Below are positions 30,252 to 38,728 of a stretch of DNA of 64,000 bases, piece by piece. Source of the DNA: Acrocarpospora phusangensis. Lineage in GTDB: Bacteria; Actinomycetota; Actinomycetes; Streptosporangiales; Streptosporangiaceae. The position numbers and the translations under genes were made by a program. Numbering within the stretch: position 1 is the first letter of the stretch; each line of letters begins with the position of its first letter. Location: assembly GCF_016862995.1 (NCBI RefSeq), contig NZ_BOOA01000036.1, forward strand, positions 1 through 64,000, written 5' to 3'. The notes under the pieces were generated by a model. It had not been told where the DNA came from. It saw only the letters and a program-made list of their open reading frames with translations, and ran no database searches.

Positions 30252-32846
30252 GTGTTCGTCGGACGTGTCGCGGAGTTGACCGCGCTTGCTGAGGCGGCCG
30301 AGCAGGGTGGGCTCGCCGAGGTGGTCGGGGAGCCGGGGATCGGCAAGACCCGCCTGCTCACCGAGTTCGCCAGGAGGGCGGAGAAACGCGGCCTGACCGT
30401 GCTCCGCGGCCGGGCCACCGAGTACGAGCGGGAGATGCCGTACCGCGCCTTCGAGGAGGCGTTCGACCCGTTACCGGACGGGGACCGGCTGGTGCTGGCC
30501 CGGCAGGTGCGGGGCAGGCTGGCCGCGGCGGCCCCGGCCGTGCTGATCCTGGACGACCTGCACTGGGCCGACCCGGGCTCCATCGAACTGCTCGGCTATC
30601 TGATCCGCCGCCCGCTCACCGCCGGGCCGGTGCTGCTGGTCTGCGCCTACCGCGGCCGTCAGGGCGGCGTACGGCTCCCCGCCGCACTGGCCGAGGCCGG
30701 GCCCGCCGCCGTCCCGCACACCCGGATCGAGGTCCCGCCGCTGGCCCTGACCGACGCGGAGGCGCTCATCGGCAACCGGCCCGGCTTGCGCGCCCTGTAC
30801 GCGGAGAGCAACGGCAACCCCCTCTACCTGGAGGCCCTGGCCGCCCAGGAGGACCGCGGCTCCGGCGACCGCCACGACCTGGCCGGCCTGCTGCTGGGCG
30901 AGATCGCGCAGCTGTCGGCCACCGAGCTGCTGGTGGCGCAGTCGGCGGCCGTGCTCGGCGACGAGTTCACGCCTGACGACATCGCCATGGTGCTGGACTC
31001 CCCGCACACCGAGGCGCTCGGCCGGCTGGCCTCCCGCGACCTGATCCGCCCCGACGGCGGCCGGTTCCGGTTCCGGCACCCGCTGCTGCGCCGCCTCATC
31101 TACGAGAAGGCCGACCCCGCCTGGCGGATGGGCGCGCACCGGGTGGCCGCCCGCGAGCTCACCCTGCTCGGCGCCCCCGTCCGCGAGGTCGCCCACCACG
31201 TCTCCCGTACGGCCAGCCGGCACGACCCGGCCGACCTGCGGACGCTGATGAACGCCGCCAAGGACGCGGTCATGACGGCCCCGGCCGCCGCCATCGAATG
31301 GCTGACGGCGGCCCTCCCCCTGGTCGGGGACCTGACCGATCCCGCTTCGGTGGAGTTGCGGGTGCTGCTGGCCAGGGCGTACACGTTCGACGGGCGGCTG
31401 GAGGCGGCGCGGGCGGCCATGCACGAGCTGCTGCCGCACCTGCCGGTGGGCACCCGCGGCGCGGTGGTGGCCGCCTGCGCGGTGGTGGAGCGGCTGCTCG
31501 GCCGCTACCAGGAGGCCGCCTCGCTGCTGAGCGCCGAGGTGTCGCAGGGCGGGCAGGGCGCGTGGCTGCACCGGGAGCTGGCCACGCTGCGGCTCCAGAT
31601 GGGCGACGTGGGCGGCGCGCTGGCGGAGGTGGCCGAGGCGATCGCGGCGGCCGACAGCCCGGAGGAGGAGGCGGGGGCGCACTCGCTGCTGGCCTTCACC
31701 GCCGCCTACGAGGGCAACCCGCAGGCCGCGGGCGAGGCGATCGCGGAGGCGGCGGCGCTGGCCGACGGCCTCAGCGACGCCGAGGCCATGCGGGAGCTCA
31801 CCTGCCTGACCCGGCTGTCCTGGGCCGAGCTGTTCATGGAGCGCTACGCGGACGCGGAACGCCACGTGCGCCGGGCGCTCACGCTGGCCAGGCCGCTCGG
31901 GCGCAGCGGCATCCTGGCCGACGTGCTCACCGCCGCCTCGCAGATCTGCGGCCACCCCGGCCGCCTGGCGGAGGCCATCGCGTTCGGCCAGGAGGCCGAG
32001 GACGTGGCCCACCAGTCGGGCAGCCCGACCCTGCTGGCCCTGGTGCAGGCCATCCACGCCGAGTCGCTGGCGTACCTGGACCTGACCAAGGCCGTGCACC
32101 TGGCCACCCGGGCCAGCGAGTCGGTGGCGGGCGTGGAGGGCTGGTGGTCGGCCACCACGGTCTGCCTGTCGGCCCAGGTGCTGCTGGCGGCGGGCGAACC
32201 GGACCGGGCGCGGTGGATGCTGCTGGGCATCGGCGGCGGGGTCGGCATGCCGCAGTGCCAGCCCGGTTACCGCCCGATGTGGCTGGAGACGCTCACCCAG
32301 GCGGCGCTGGGCTGCGACGAGGTGGCCTGGGCCAGCGCCGCCGCCAACGCCGCGCTGGCTGCCGCGGACGCGCTCGGGCTCCCGGCCCAGCGGGCCTTCG
32401 CGCTGCGCGCCCAGTCCTGCGTACGCGCGGCGGAGGGCGACCAGCACAGCGCGGAGGCCTTCGCCGAGCAGGCGATCGGGCTGTTCGGCGACGCGGCCAT
32501 GCGGCCACAGGTGGCCAGGACGCTGCTGATGACGGCCGCGTGCCGTACCGACCCGCACCACGCGCTGGCCACGGCCAAGAGCATCGCGCTGGACATCGGC
32601 GCGACGGTCATCGCCGAGGAGGCCGAGCGCGAGCAGCGCCGGCTGGCCGCGCGGGGCCCGCGCCGGGGCGAGCTGCTCACCAAGCGGGAGCGGCAGATCG
32701 CCGAGCTGGCCATGACCGGCATGACCAGCAAGGAGATCGCCACCAAGCTCATGCTCAGCAGCCGCACGGTGGACGATCACCTGGCCCGCGTCTACCGCAA
32801 GCTGGGCGTCTCCTCACGAGCCGCGCTGGCGGGGGTGCTGCACTGA
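30252..32846 (+). CDS. LAL-type LuxR regulator with STAND ATPase
   Basis: An 864-aa large ATP-binding regulator. Walker A GEPGIGKT (residues 26-33) and Walker B AVLILDDLHWAD belong to an AAA_16 module at the N terminus. A long TPR-like helical middle follows. The last ~60 residues are a LuxR helix-turn-helix (LTKRERQIAELAMTGMTSKEIATKLMLSSRTVDDHL). These resemble MalT, which binds an inducer and ATP to activate transcription. The GTG start immediately precedes the conserved FVGRVAEL opening. It converges on the sugar ABC operon, 1 bp apart, so it is a candidate regulator of nearby genes, though not proven. Confidence 0.88.
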   Translation: MFVGRVAELTALAEAAEQGGLAEVVGEPGIGKTRLLTEFARRAEKRGLTVLRGRATEYEREMPYRAFEEAFDPLPDGDRLVLARQVRGRLAAAAPAVLILDDLHWADPGSIELLGYLIRRPLTAGPVLLVCAYRGRQGGVRLPAALAEAGPAAVPHTRIEVPPLALTDAEALIGNRPGLRALYAESNGNPLYLEALAAQEDRGSGDRHDLAGLLLGEIAQLSATELLVAQSAAVLGDEFTPDDIAMVLDSPHTEALGRLASRDLIRPDGGRFRFRHPLLRRLIYEKADPAWRMGAHRVAARELTLLGAPVREVAHHVSRTASRHDPADLRTLMNAAKDAVMTAPAAAIEWLTAALPLVGDLTDPASVELRVLLARAYTFDGRLEAARAAMHELLPHLPVGTRGAVVAACAVVERLLGRYQEAASLLSAEVSQGGQGAWLHRELATLRLQMGDVGGALAEVAEAIAAADSPEEEAGAHSLLAFTAAYEGNPQAAGEAIAEAAALADGLSDAEAMRELTCLTRLSWAELFMERYADAERHVRRALTLARPLGRSGILADVLTAASQICGHPGRLAEAIAFGQEAEDVAHQSGSPTLLALVQAIHAESLAYLDLTKAVHLATRASESVAGVEGWWSATTVCLSAQVLLAAGEPDRARWMLLGIGGGVGMPQCQPGYRPMWLETLTQAALGCDEVAWASAAANAALAAADALGLPAQRAFALRAQSCVRAAEGDQHSAEAFAEQAIGLFGDAAMRPQVARTLLMTAACRTDPHHALATAKSIALDIGATVIAEEAEREQRRLAARGPRRGELLTKRERQIAELAMTGMTSKEIATKLMLSSRTVDDHLARVYRKLGVSSRAALAGVLH

Positions 32847-32847
32847 G

Positions 32848-33750
32848 CTACTTGCCCACCCCGGCGGTGAGGCCGGACTGGATCTGGCGCTGGAAGATGA
32901 CGTAGACGATCAGGATGGGGATGATCGCCATGCTGAGCGCGGCGAACAGCGCCGCCCAGTCGGCCTCGTAGCCGGCGCTGGTGGAGATGTTGGCGATGCC
33001 CTGGGTGATCAGCCACTTGTCCTGCTTGTCGCCGGGCAGCAGCACGATGGGCAGCAGGTACTGGTTCCACTGGCCGATCACGTTGAAGATCGTGATGCTG
33101 ATCAGGCCGGGCCTGGCCATCGGCATCATGATCTGGAAGAACGTGCGGGTGTGCGAGGCGCCGTCCATCATCGCGGCCTCGGCGACCGTGTCGGGCAGCG
33201 ACTTGAAGAAGGCCGCCAGGAAGAAGACCGTGAAGGGCATCGAGAAGGCCACGTAGACCAGGACCACACCGGTGTGGGTGCCGAGCAGGCCCAGGTTGTC
33301 GACGACCTTGTAGAGCGAGGAGAGGGCCAGGAAGGGCGGGACGGACAGGCCCGCCACGAACAGCGTGTAGATGATGCGGTTGCCGCGGAAGCGGTAGCGG
33401 GCCAGCACGTACGCGGCCATGGAGCCGAGCAGCATGGTGAAGAACGTGGAGATCGCCACGATCAGCACCGTGTTGAGCATGTACTGGCCGATGTTGGACT
33501 TCTCCCAGGCGCGCGCCCAGGCGTCCCAGTGGAAGTTCTCCGGCAGCGCCAGCGACCGGCCGCCGAACAGCTCGGTGTTGGTCTTGAACGAGCTGAGGAA
33601 CGTGTAGATGATCGGGGCGACCGTGAGGATCGTCCAGACGAACAGCGCGAGGTGCGACAGGCCGCCGAACACGCCTGACCCGCCGCCTCTCGGCGGCTTG
33701 GGCCGGGTCACGACGGTCTCGGCAGCCGGGGAGAGAGTGTCGGTCGCCAT
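32848..33750 (-). CDS. ngcG: GlcNAc/chitobiose-type ABC transporter permease
   Basis: A 300-aa binding-protein-dependent permease with six helices and the EAA loop (DTVAEAAMMDGASHTRTFFQIMMPMARPGL). Helix positions fit a CUT1 sugar permease. It starts 3 bp after the preceding permease gene, forming a three-gene operon with a solute-binding protein. No ATPase gene is present, which is normal for actinobacterial sugar importers that share MsiK. The gene name rests on the similarity of the binding protein to NgcE and on dre-like operators upstream. Confidence 0.78.
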   Translation of the reverse strand: MATDTLSPAAETVVTRPKPPRGGGSGVFGGLSHLALFVWTILTVAPIIYTFLSSFKTNTELFGGRSLALPENFHWDAWARAWEKSNIGQYMLNTVLIVAISTFFTMLLGSMAAYVLARYRFRGNRIIYTLFVAGLSVPPFLALSSLYKVVDNLGLLGTHTGVVLVYVAFSMPFTVFFLAAFFKSLPDTVAEAAMMDGASHTRTFFQIMMPMARPGLISITIFNVIGQWNQYLLPIVLLPGDKQDKWLITQGIANISTSAGYEADWAALFAALSMAIIPILIVYVIFQRQIQSGLTAGVGK

Positions 33751-33753
33751 GAT

Positions 33754-34689
33754 CTAGTACTCGATCCTCTCGCGCCGGGTGACCCGGAGGGTGAGCGCCG
33801 CGAACGTCAGCACCAGGAAGACCAGGGCGACACCCATCGCGGACGAGTAGCCGAACTTGTAGTACGTGAACGCCTGCCGCCAGATCTCCAGCGGCAGCAC
33901 CGTGGTGGCGTTGTCCGGCCCGCCGCGGTCCACCGAGAGCACCTGGACCAGGGCGAAGCAGTCGAACGCGGCGATGCCCAGGTAGACCCAGCCGACCTGC
34001 ACGGTGTTCCAGATCAGCGGGATGGTGACCCGGAAGAAGAGGGTGAAGCGGCCCGCGCCGTCCAGCGCGGCGGCCTCGAAGATCTCCTTCGGCACCGAGG
34101 CCATGCCGGCCGAGAACAGCACCACGTAGAAGCCGACCGCCTGCCAGACCGCCACCCCGATGATGGTCCACAGCGCCAGGTCGGGATTGATCAGCCAGCC
34201 GACCGGGTCGATGCCGACCAGGCCGAGCGCGCTGTTGAGGATGCCGTCCTTGTCCGGCCGCAGGATCGCCTGGAACAGCACGCCCACGATGGCGACCGCC
34301 AGCACCTGCGGGAAGAAGAAGACGACCTTGTAGAAGCCCGAGCCCCAGACCCCGATGAGCCGCCCGTTCCGCTGCCCGCCGCCCAGGTTCAGGAGGAAGG
34401 AGAAGAACAGGGCGATCAGCAGGGAGAGCAGCGGCATGGCAAGCAGGATGACCCCGTGGTGCCGGACCGCGGCCCAGAACACCTCGTCATCGAACAGCCG
34501 GATGAAGTTCTCGAACCCGACGTACTCGAACGTCGGCGAGATTCCGCGCGAGTTCGTGAACGCCAGCTGGATGGCCTGGAGGTTCGGGCTGACGAAGAAG
34601 ACGATGTAGAGCGCCAGCGGTGCGATCAGGAACGAGACGATGAACCCGTACCTGCGGAGCGCCGCGGGCGTCAGCTTGCCATGCCGCAT
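33754..34689 (-). CDS. ngcF: GlcNAc/chitobiose-type ABC transporter permease
   Basis: A 311-aa permease with six predicted helices and the EAA loop (SVPKEIFEAAALDGAGRFTLFFRVTIPLIW). The N-terminal helix contains SFLIAPLALYIVFFVSPNL, typical of the MalF-like partner in CUT1 systems. It starts 4 bp after the stop of the solute-binding gene and lies 3 bp before the second permease. The assigned substrate comes from operon context. Confidence 0.78.
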   Translation of the reverse strand: MRHGKLTPAALRRYGFIVSFLIAPLALYIVFFVSPNLQAIQLAFTNSRGISPTFEYVGFENFIRLFDDEVFWAAVRHHGVILLAMPLLSLLIALFFSFLLNLGGGQRNGRLIGVWGSGFYKVVFFFPQVLAVAIVGVLFQAILRPDKDGILNSALGLVGIDPVGWLINPDLALWTIIGVAVWQAVGFYVVLFSAGMASVPKEIFEAAALDGAGRFTLFFRVTIPLIWNTVQVGWVYLGIAAFDCFALVQVLSVDRGGPDNATTVLPLEIWRQAFTYYKFGYSSAMGVALVFLVLTFAALTLRVTRRERIEY

Positions 34690-34693
34690 CTGA

Positions 34694-36142
34694 TCACACG
34701 TTCCGGGTCTGCTTGGTGATCGAGGAGTCGTTCTTGGTCTTGTCCGCGGCCTCCTGCATCTTGGTCGCGAACTCCTCGGCCGAGATGCGGCCGAACATCA
34801 GGGCGTTGGTCTGCTTGCGCAGCTCGGTCTCCAGCTCCTTGTACCAGCCCTCGAAGGTGGAGAAGGTGACCACGTTCTGGCCGGCCGCGGTCTGCATGTC
34901 GGCGACGCTCTGCAGGCCCGGGGAGAGGGTGAGGCCCTCGGTGGCGCCGATGACCACGGTGAGGCTCTTGGTGCGCTCGGTGAAGTCCTTGGCGCCCTGC
35001 TTGGAGAGCATCTGGCGGAGGTACTCCAGGCCGCCCTGGGCGTTCTTGCCCTTGGCCGGCACGACGAAGCCCTCGGCCGCGGCGGCGCGGACCGCCTCGT
35101 ACGGCATCTTGTCGGCGGCGGTCACGCTGGGGGTGGGGGCGACCGCGTACTTGAACTCGGCCGGGGTGTCCTTGGCCTGCTCGGCCTCCAGCCACGAACC
35201 CGACGGGTACAGGGCGATCTTGCCCTGGTTCTGCTGGGTCTGCACCTCGGTGTGGATCAGGCCCTCGTAGGACTTGTCCATGAACTTGCCGATCTCGGCC
35301 CAGGCCGCCGCGGACTGCTTGATCGCGTCGTTGTTCCAGGCGTTGTCGGCCAGGTTGTCGATGTTGATCAGGATCTCGTTGCCGCCGATCTTCGCGGCCG
35401 AGATGAGGATCATCCAGTACGCGTAGTACGAGGCGTTCTTGCCCGCGTACGCGAAGGGCACGATGTCCTTGGCCTTGGCGGCCTCGGCGAAGGTCTTGAA
35501 CTCGTCGAAGGTCTTCGGCGGGGTCCAGCCCTCCTTCTCGAACAGGGCGGAGTCGTACCAGAGGCCGTAGGCGGTGTAGACGTAGTTCAGCGTGTACGGC
35601 TTGGCGGGGTCGCCGCCCAGGCCGGACTCGATGGTGCCGGGGACGATGATGTCCTTGACCTTCTTGCTGGGGTCGTCCACCGAGGGCGCCTCGAACAGGG
35701 GCGTCAGGTCGAGCAGCTGGCCGGCGCCGATCAGGGCGCCGCCGTCCAGGGCGTCGGTGCCGGAGTTGTTCACCACGTCGGGCACGTCGCCGGAGGCGAA
35801 GCGCGGGGTCAGGGTCTGACCGATGGTCTGGATGCCCTGGTGCTTGATGGTGGCGCCGGGGAACGCCTTCTTGTACAGCGGTTCGTGCGACTGGGTGGCG
35901 TACTCGTCGCTGTACCCACCCTTGAAGATCACGACCTCAAGCGGAGCGTCGGCCTTGACCCCGAACGGGTTGCTGGCGGACGTGGCGGCGGCGGTGGACG
36001 CGGCGGCCGTGGGGGCCGCCTCCGAGCCACCGGAGGTGGCGCAGGAGCTCAGAAAGCCGGCGGCGGGGCCGGCCACGAGGGCGGTGAGGCCGACGCGGCG
36101 CAGCATCTGGCGACGCGTGATCTCGCGGGGCGTGTTGGTCAT
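34694..36142 (-). CDS. ngcE: N-acetylglucosamine/diacetylchitobiose-binding lipoprotein (NgcE-like)
   Basis: A 482-aa extracellular solute-binding protein. The N terminus carries a twin-arginine-like TRRQMLRRVG (residues 9-18) and a lipobox LSSC (Cys34), so it is probably Tat-exported and lipid-anchored. The body resembles NgcE: LTPRFASGDVPDVVNNSG, an APSVDDPSKKVKD segment, LNYVYTAYGLWYDSALFEKEGW, and YPSGSWLEAE. It feeds the two permeases that follow. Upstream lie a perfect 17-bp palindrome and two dre-like sites, consistent with GlcNAc-type control by DasR. Substrate identity is inferred, not shown. Confidence 0.8.
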   Translation of the reverse strand: MTNTPREITRRQMLRRVGLTALVAGPAAGFLSSCATSGGSEAAPTAAASTAAATSASNPFGVKADAPLEVVIFKGGYSDEYATQSHEPLYKKAFPGATIKHQGIQTIGQTLTPRFASGDVPDVVNNSGTDALDGGALIGAGQLLDLTPLFEAPSVDDPSKKVKDIIVPGTIESGLGGDPAKPYTLNYVYTAYGLWYDSALFEKEGWTPPKTFDEFKTFAEAAKAKDIVPFAYAGKNASYYAYWMILISAAKIGGNEILINIDNLADNAWNNDAIKQSAAAWAEIGKFMDKSYEGLIHTEVQTQQNQGKIALYPSGSWLEAEQAKDTPAEFKYAVAPTPSVTAADKMPYEAVRAAAAEGFVVPAKGKNAQGGLEYLRQMLSKQGAKDFTERTKSLTVVIGATEGLTLSPGLQSVADMQTAAGQNVVTFSTFEGWYKELETELRKQTNALMFGRISAEEFATKMQEAADKTKNDSSITKQTRNV

Positions 36143-36165
36143 GCAACTCTCCTGGCGGGGATCAA

Positions 36166-36182
36166 TTAGGAAAGTTTCCTAA
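36166..36182. promoter_or_regulatory. Perfect palindromic operator upstream of ngcE
   Basis: TTAGGAAA-g-TTTCCTAA is a 17-bp perfect palindrome 24 bp upstream of the ngcE start codon. Its symmetry suits a LacI- or ROK-type repressor; which protein binds is unknown. Confidence 0.6.
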
Positions 36183-36230
36183 ACGTTTGAGGAACGTACG
36201 GCTAGCTCACGAACCCGTCAAGAGTTCGGG

Positions 36231-36246
36231 ATCGGTCTAGACCAAC
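36231..36246. promoter_or_regulatory. dre-like DasR site 1
   Basis: The core GGTCTAGACC (36234-36243) is a perfect palindrome identical to the core of the DasR-responsive element consensus AGTGGTCTAGACCACT. It lies 92 bp upstream of ngcE. DasR is the GntR-family GlcNAc-6P sensor of Streptomyces and relatives; no dasR gene is in the window. Confidence 0.65.
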
Positions 36247-36357
36247 CCGTGACCCGACTGGGATGAATCCGCGCGGTCCACGCACTCCTTCTCGCCGTTT
36301 TGCCAGCTTATGCCCGGTTACAAACATGGGATGACCGGCTGATGGTTATCCGCCGTC

Positions 36358-36402
36358 ATGGTGTCTTGTGTACACCATAACGGTAACTGGTATAGACCGG
36401 CT
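36358..36402 (+). promoter_or_regulatory. dre-like site 2 and inverted repeat at the aldolase promoter
   Basis: ATGGTGT and ACACCAT form a 7-bp inverted repeat (36358-36378). Next, ACTGGTATAGACCGGCT (36386-36402) matches the dre consensus apart from one central and one flanking base. TATAGA within it could be a -10 box with TTGTGT as a weak -35, so the site would overlap the promoter of the aldolase gene starting 36 bp on. Confidence 0.5.
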
Positions 36403-36437
36403 GGAGTTATATCGGACAATTCCCTAGATTGACCGTC

Positions 36438-37076
36438 ATGCTGGAGCTGCGCCAGGAGCTGTGCGCGTACGGCCGCCGCGCCGCCGACCTCGGCCTCGTC
36501 ATCGGATCCTCGGGCAACCTCAGCGTCCGGGACGGCGACCTGGTCGCGGTCACCCCGTCCGGCGTGGCCCTGGACGCGCTGCGGCCCGGCGACTGCCCGA
36601 TCGTCTCCCTGGACGGCCACCTGGTCGAAGGGGAGCTCCAGCCGTCCTCCGAGACGCCCATGCATCTGGCGGTCTATGCCGCCACCGGGGCGACCGCGAT
36701 CGTGCACACGCACGCCATGTTCAGCACGGTGGTCGCCAGCACCAGGACCGAACTGCCGCCGGTCCACTACAACGCCCTGCTTCTGGGCGGAACCGTCCGG
36801 GTCGCGCCGTACGCGACCTACGGGACGCCCGAACTCGCGGAGAACGTGCGAACCGCCCTGGAGGGGCGGAAGGCCGCGCTGATGGCCAACCACGGCGGGG
36901 TGAGCGTGGGCGCGAACCTGGCCGACGCGTTCGAGGCCACCCGCCTGCTGGAGTGGCTCTGCGAGCTCTACGTCCGCTCCCACACCCTCGGCGAGCCCAA
37001 CGTCCTCACCGAGGAGCAGCTGGCCCAGGTCGTCGACCGGGCCCTCCACCCCCCGGTCTTCCCCCGCCGGGACTAA
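36438..37076 (+). CDS. Class II aldolase/adducin family protein (fuculose-phosphate aldolase-like)
   Basis: A 212-aa Zn-dependent class II aldolase. Landmarks are GNLSVRDGDLVAVTPSG, the phosphate/substrate loop, the glutamate in SSETPMHLAVY, the zinc ligands in IVHTHAMFSTVVAS, and ANHGGVSVG with the third His. Relatives cleave L-fuculose-1-phosphate, ribulose-5-phosphate epimers or methylthioribulose-1-P. ATG 36438 is chosen; a TTG nine bases upstream is possible and neither has a clear ribosome binding site. Divergence from ngcEFG across dre-like sites suggests an amino-sugar-linked role. Confidence 0.82.
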   Translation: MLELRQELCAYGRRAADLGLVIGSSGNLSVRDGDLVAVTPSGVALDALRPGDCPIVSLDGHLVEGELQPSSETPMHLAVYAATGATAIVHTHAMFSTVVASTRTELPPVHYNALLLGGTVRVAPYATYGTPELAENVRTALEGRKAALMANHGGVSVGANLADAFEATRLLEWLCELYVRSHTLGEPNVLTEEQLAQVVDRALHPPVFPRRD

Positions 37077-38650
37077 TCCCCGAGCGCCGCCATCCTGGCC
37101 AGGCCCAGCGGCAGCCCGCCGCTCCCCGCGATCACGTCATGGAACGTCCGCAGGTCGCCGTCGAACGCGGCGCGGATGTCCTCGATCTCGATCGCGCCCG
37201 TCAGGTACGAGGGCGCCTGCGTGGGCCACGCGCAGTAGCGGCTGACCTCGCCCTTGGCCGTGCCCGGCGACAGCGACGCCTTGGTCGCCATGAACGTCTC
37301 CGCCTCCGCCACGGTCATCTCGCCGCAGTGCAGCGCGGTGTCCACCACGATGCGGGCGGCCCGGAAGATCCGGCAGTCCAGGTGCGCCAGCTCGGTCTGC
37401 GGCGTGGTGAAGTAGCCCTGCTCGTGCATCATGCGCTCCACGTACAGGGCCCAGCCCTCCGCGAAGTACGGCGTGCGGAAGATCTTCCGTACCCGGCGGG
37501 GGTTGCCCGCCATCCAGGCCAGGTGCCAGTGGTGGCCCGGGTAGGTCTCGTGCACGGCGATCGAGGGCAGCTGGGCGCGGGAGTTGGTGCGCAGGCGCTG
37601 CCGTACCTGCTCGGCGGTGAAGCCGTCCGGGGTGTACGGCACGAAGAACACGCCGGTCCTGGACGGGGTGAGCGGGGGCGGGGCCAGGTAGCTGGCGACG
37701 GCCAGGACCGGGCGCTGGAACTCCGGCGAGGGCAGCACGAAGCACTCCTCGCCGTCGGGGAAGGTGACCAGCTCGCGGTCCCGCACGAAGTCGCGGGCGC
37801 GCTGAGTCTCGGCCTCGTACTCGGCCCGCATCGCCTCCAGGGTGGGCGGGTGGTCGTCCATCAGGGACTCCATCGCGGCCCGCCAGCCGGAGGCGCCCAG
37901 CCGCTGGGCGACCTCGCTCATCCGCCGGTCCAGGGCGGCCCATTCGGCCTTGCCCTTCTCGTGCAGGTCGGCGGCGCCGTACCCGAGCATCTCGCGCTCG
38001 CGCAGCAGGGTGGAGTAGAGCTGCTCGCCCATCCGCCAGGTGCCGGCCGCCTTGAAGCCGGCCAGGAAGTCCGCCAGCTCGTCGAAGGCGTCCGCGGCCG
38101 GTTCCGCCGCCGCGGCCAGGCGGGCCCGGAGGGCGGGGTCGGCGACCTCGCCGGGGATGGTCTCGGTGAGGAGACGCCGGGCCGTACGGGCCTGGTCGAG
38201 GCCGCGGGTGACGAGCAGGGCGGCGGCCAGGTCGGGGGCGAGGTTGGCCCGGCAGGCGGCGAGCACGCCCGGCACCTCGGCCAGCCGGGCCAGCGCTCCC
38301 TCGACCAGTTCGGGCTCGGGCCGCAGCCGCTGCTGGAACGGGGTGAACAGGGACCCGAAGATCGTGCCCAGGTAGGGCGCGGGGTCGCGCCGCCAGTCCG
38401 GCCAGGTCGCGCTCGCGACCGCCCCGCGCAGGAACGACAGCGCGAGCCCGTGGTCGATGCGGTCCTCAAGGTCGGCGGGGTTCTCGGCGGACAGCCGCTC
38501 CAGCCAGAGCTCGGCCGCGCGCTCCCGGCGGGCGAATCCGGACTCCGTGAAGTCCCCGAGCGTCCGGTCGTACCCGTCGGCGCCGAGCAGGTCGGCGCGG
38601 ACCGGATGCTGATCGAGGTACCAGTCGACGAACTCATCCAGCAGCGTCAT
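37073..38650 (-). CDS. DUF885 family metallopeptidase-like protein
   Basis: A 525-aa DUF885 protein. The zinc-peptidase-like signature HETYPGHHWH (an HExxxGHH form) lies in the C-terminal third, followed by PYFAEGWALYVERMM with the likely third ligand Glu. This resembles M32/M3-type clans. No signal peptide is seen, so it is probably cytoplasmic. It converges on the aldolase gene with 4 bp overlap at the stops. Confidence 0.82.
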   Translation of the reverse strand: MTLLDEFVDWYLDQHPVRADLLGADGYDRTLGDFTESGFARRERAAELWLERLSAENPADLEDRIDHGLALSFLRGAVASATWPDWRRDPAPYLGTIFGSLFTPFQQRLRPEPELVEGALARLAEVPGVLAACRANLAPDLAAALLVTRGLDQARTARRLLTETIPGEVADPALRARLAAAAEPAADAFDELADFLAGFKAAGTWRMGEQLYSTLLREREMLGYGAADLHEKGKAEWAALDRRMSEVAQRLGASGWRAAMESLMDDHPPTLEAMRAEYEAETQRARDFVRDRELVTFPDGEECFVLPSPEFQRPVLAVASYLAPPPLTPSRTGVFFVPYTPDGFTAEQVRQRLRTNSRAQLPSIAVHETYPGHHWHLAWMAGNPRRVRKIFRTPYFAEGWALYVERMMHEQGYFTTPQTELAHLDCRIFRAARIVVDTALHCGEMTVAEAETFMATKASLSPGTAKGEVSRYCAWPTQAPSYLTGAIEIEDIRAAFDGDLRTFHDVIAGSGGLPLGLARMAALGD

Positions 38651-38728
38651 GCCGAGACCCTACATTTCCCCAGTCACCAGGACATCCGTCACACTGTTCA
38701 CGTTGGCCCCCTAAATAGGAGCAATTCG

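Noticed and set aside
30471-32780. A 769-codon reverse frame over the LAL regulator
   Set aside because: Shadow of the LuxR/STAND gene; no domain and biased composition.
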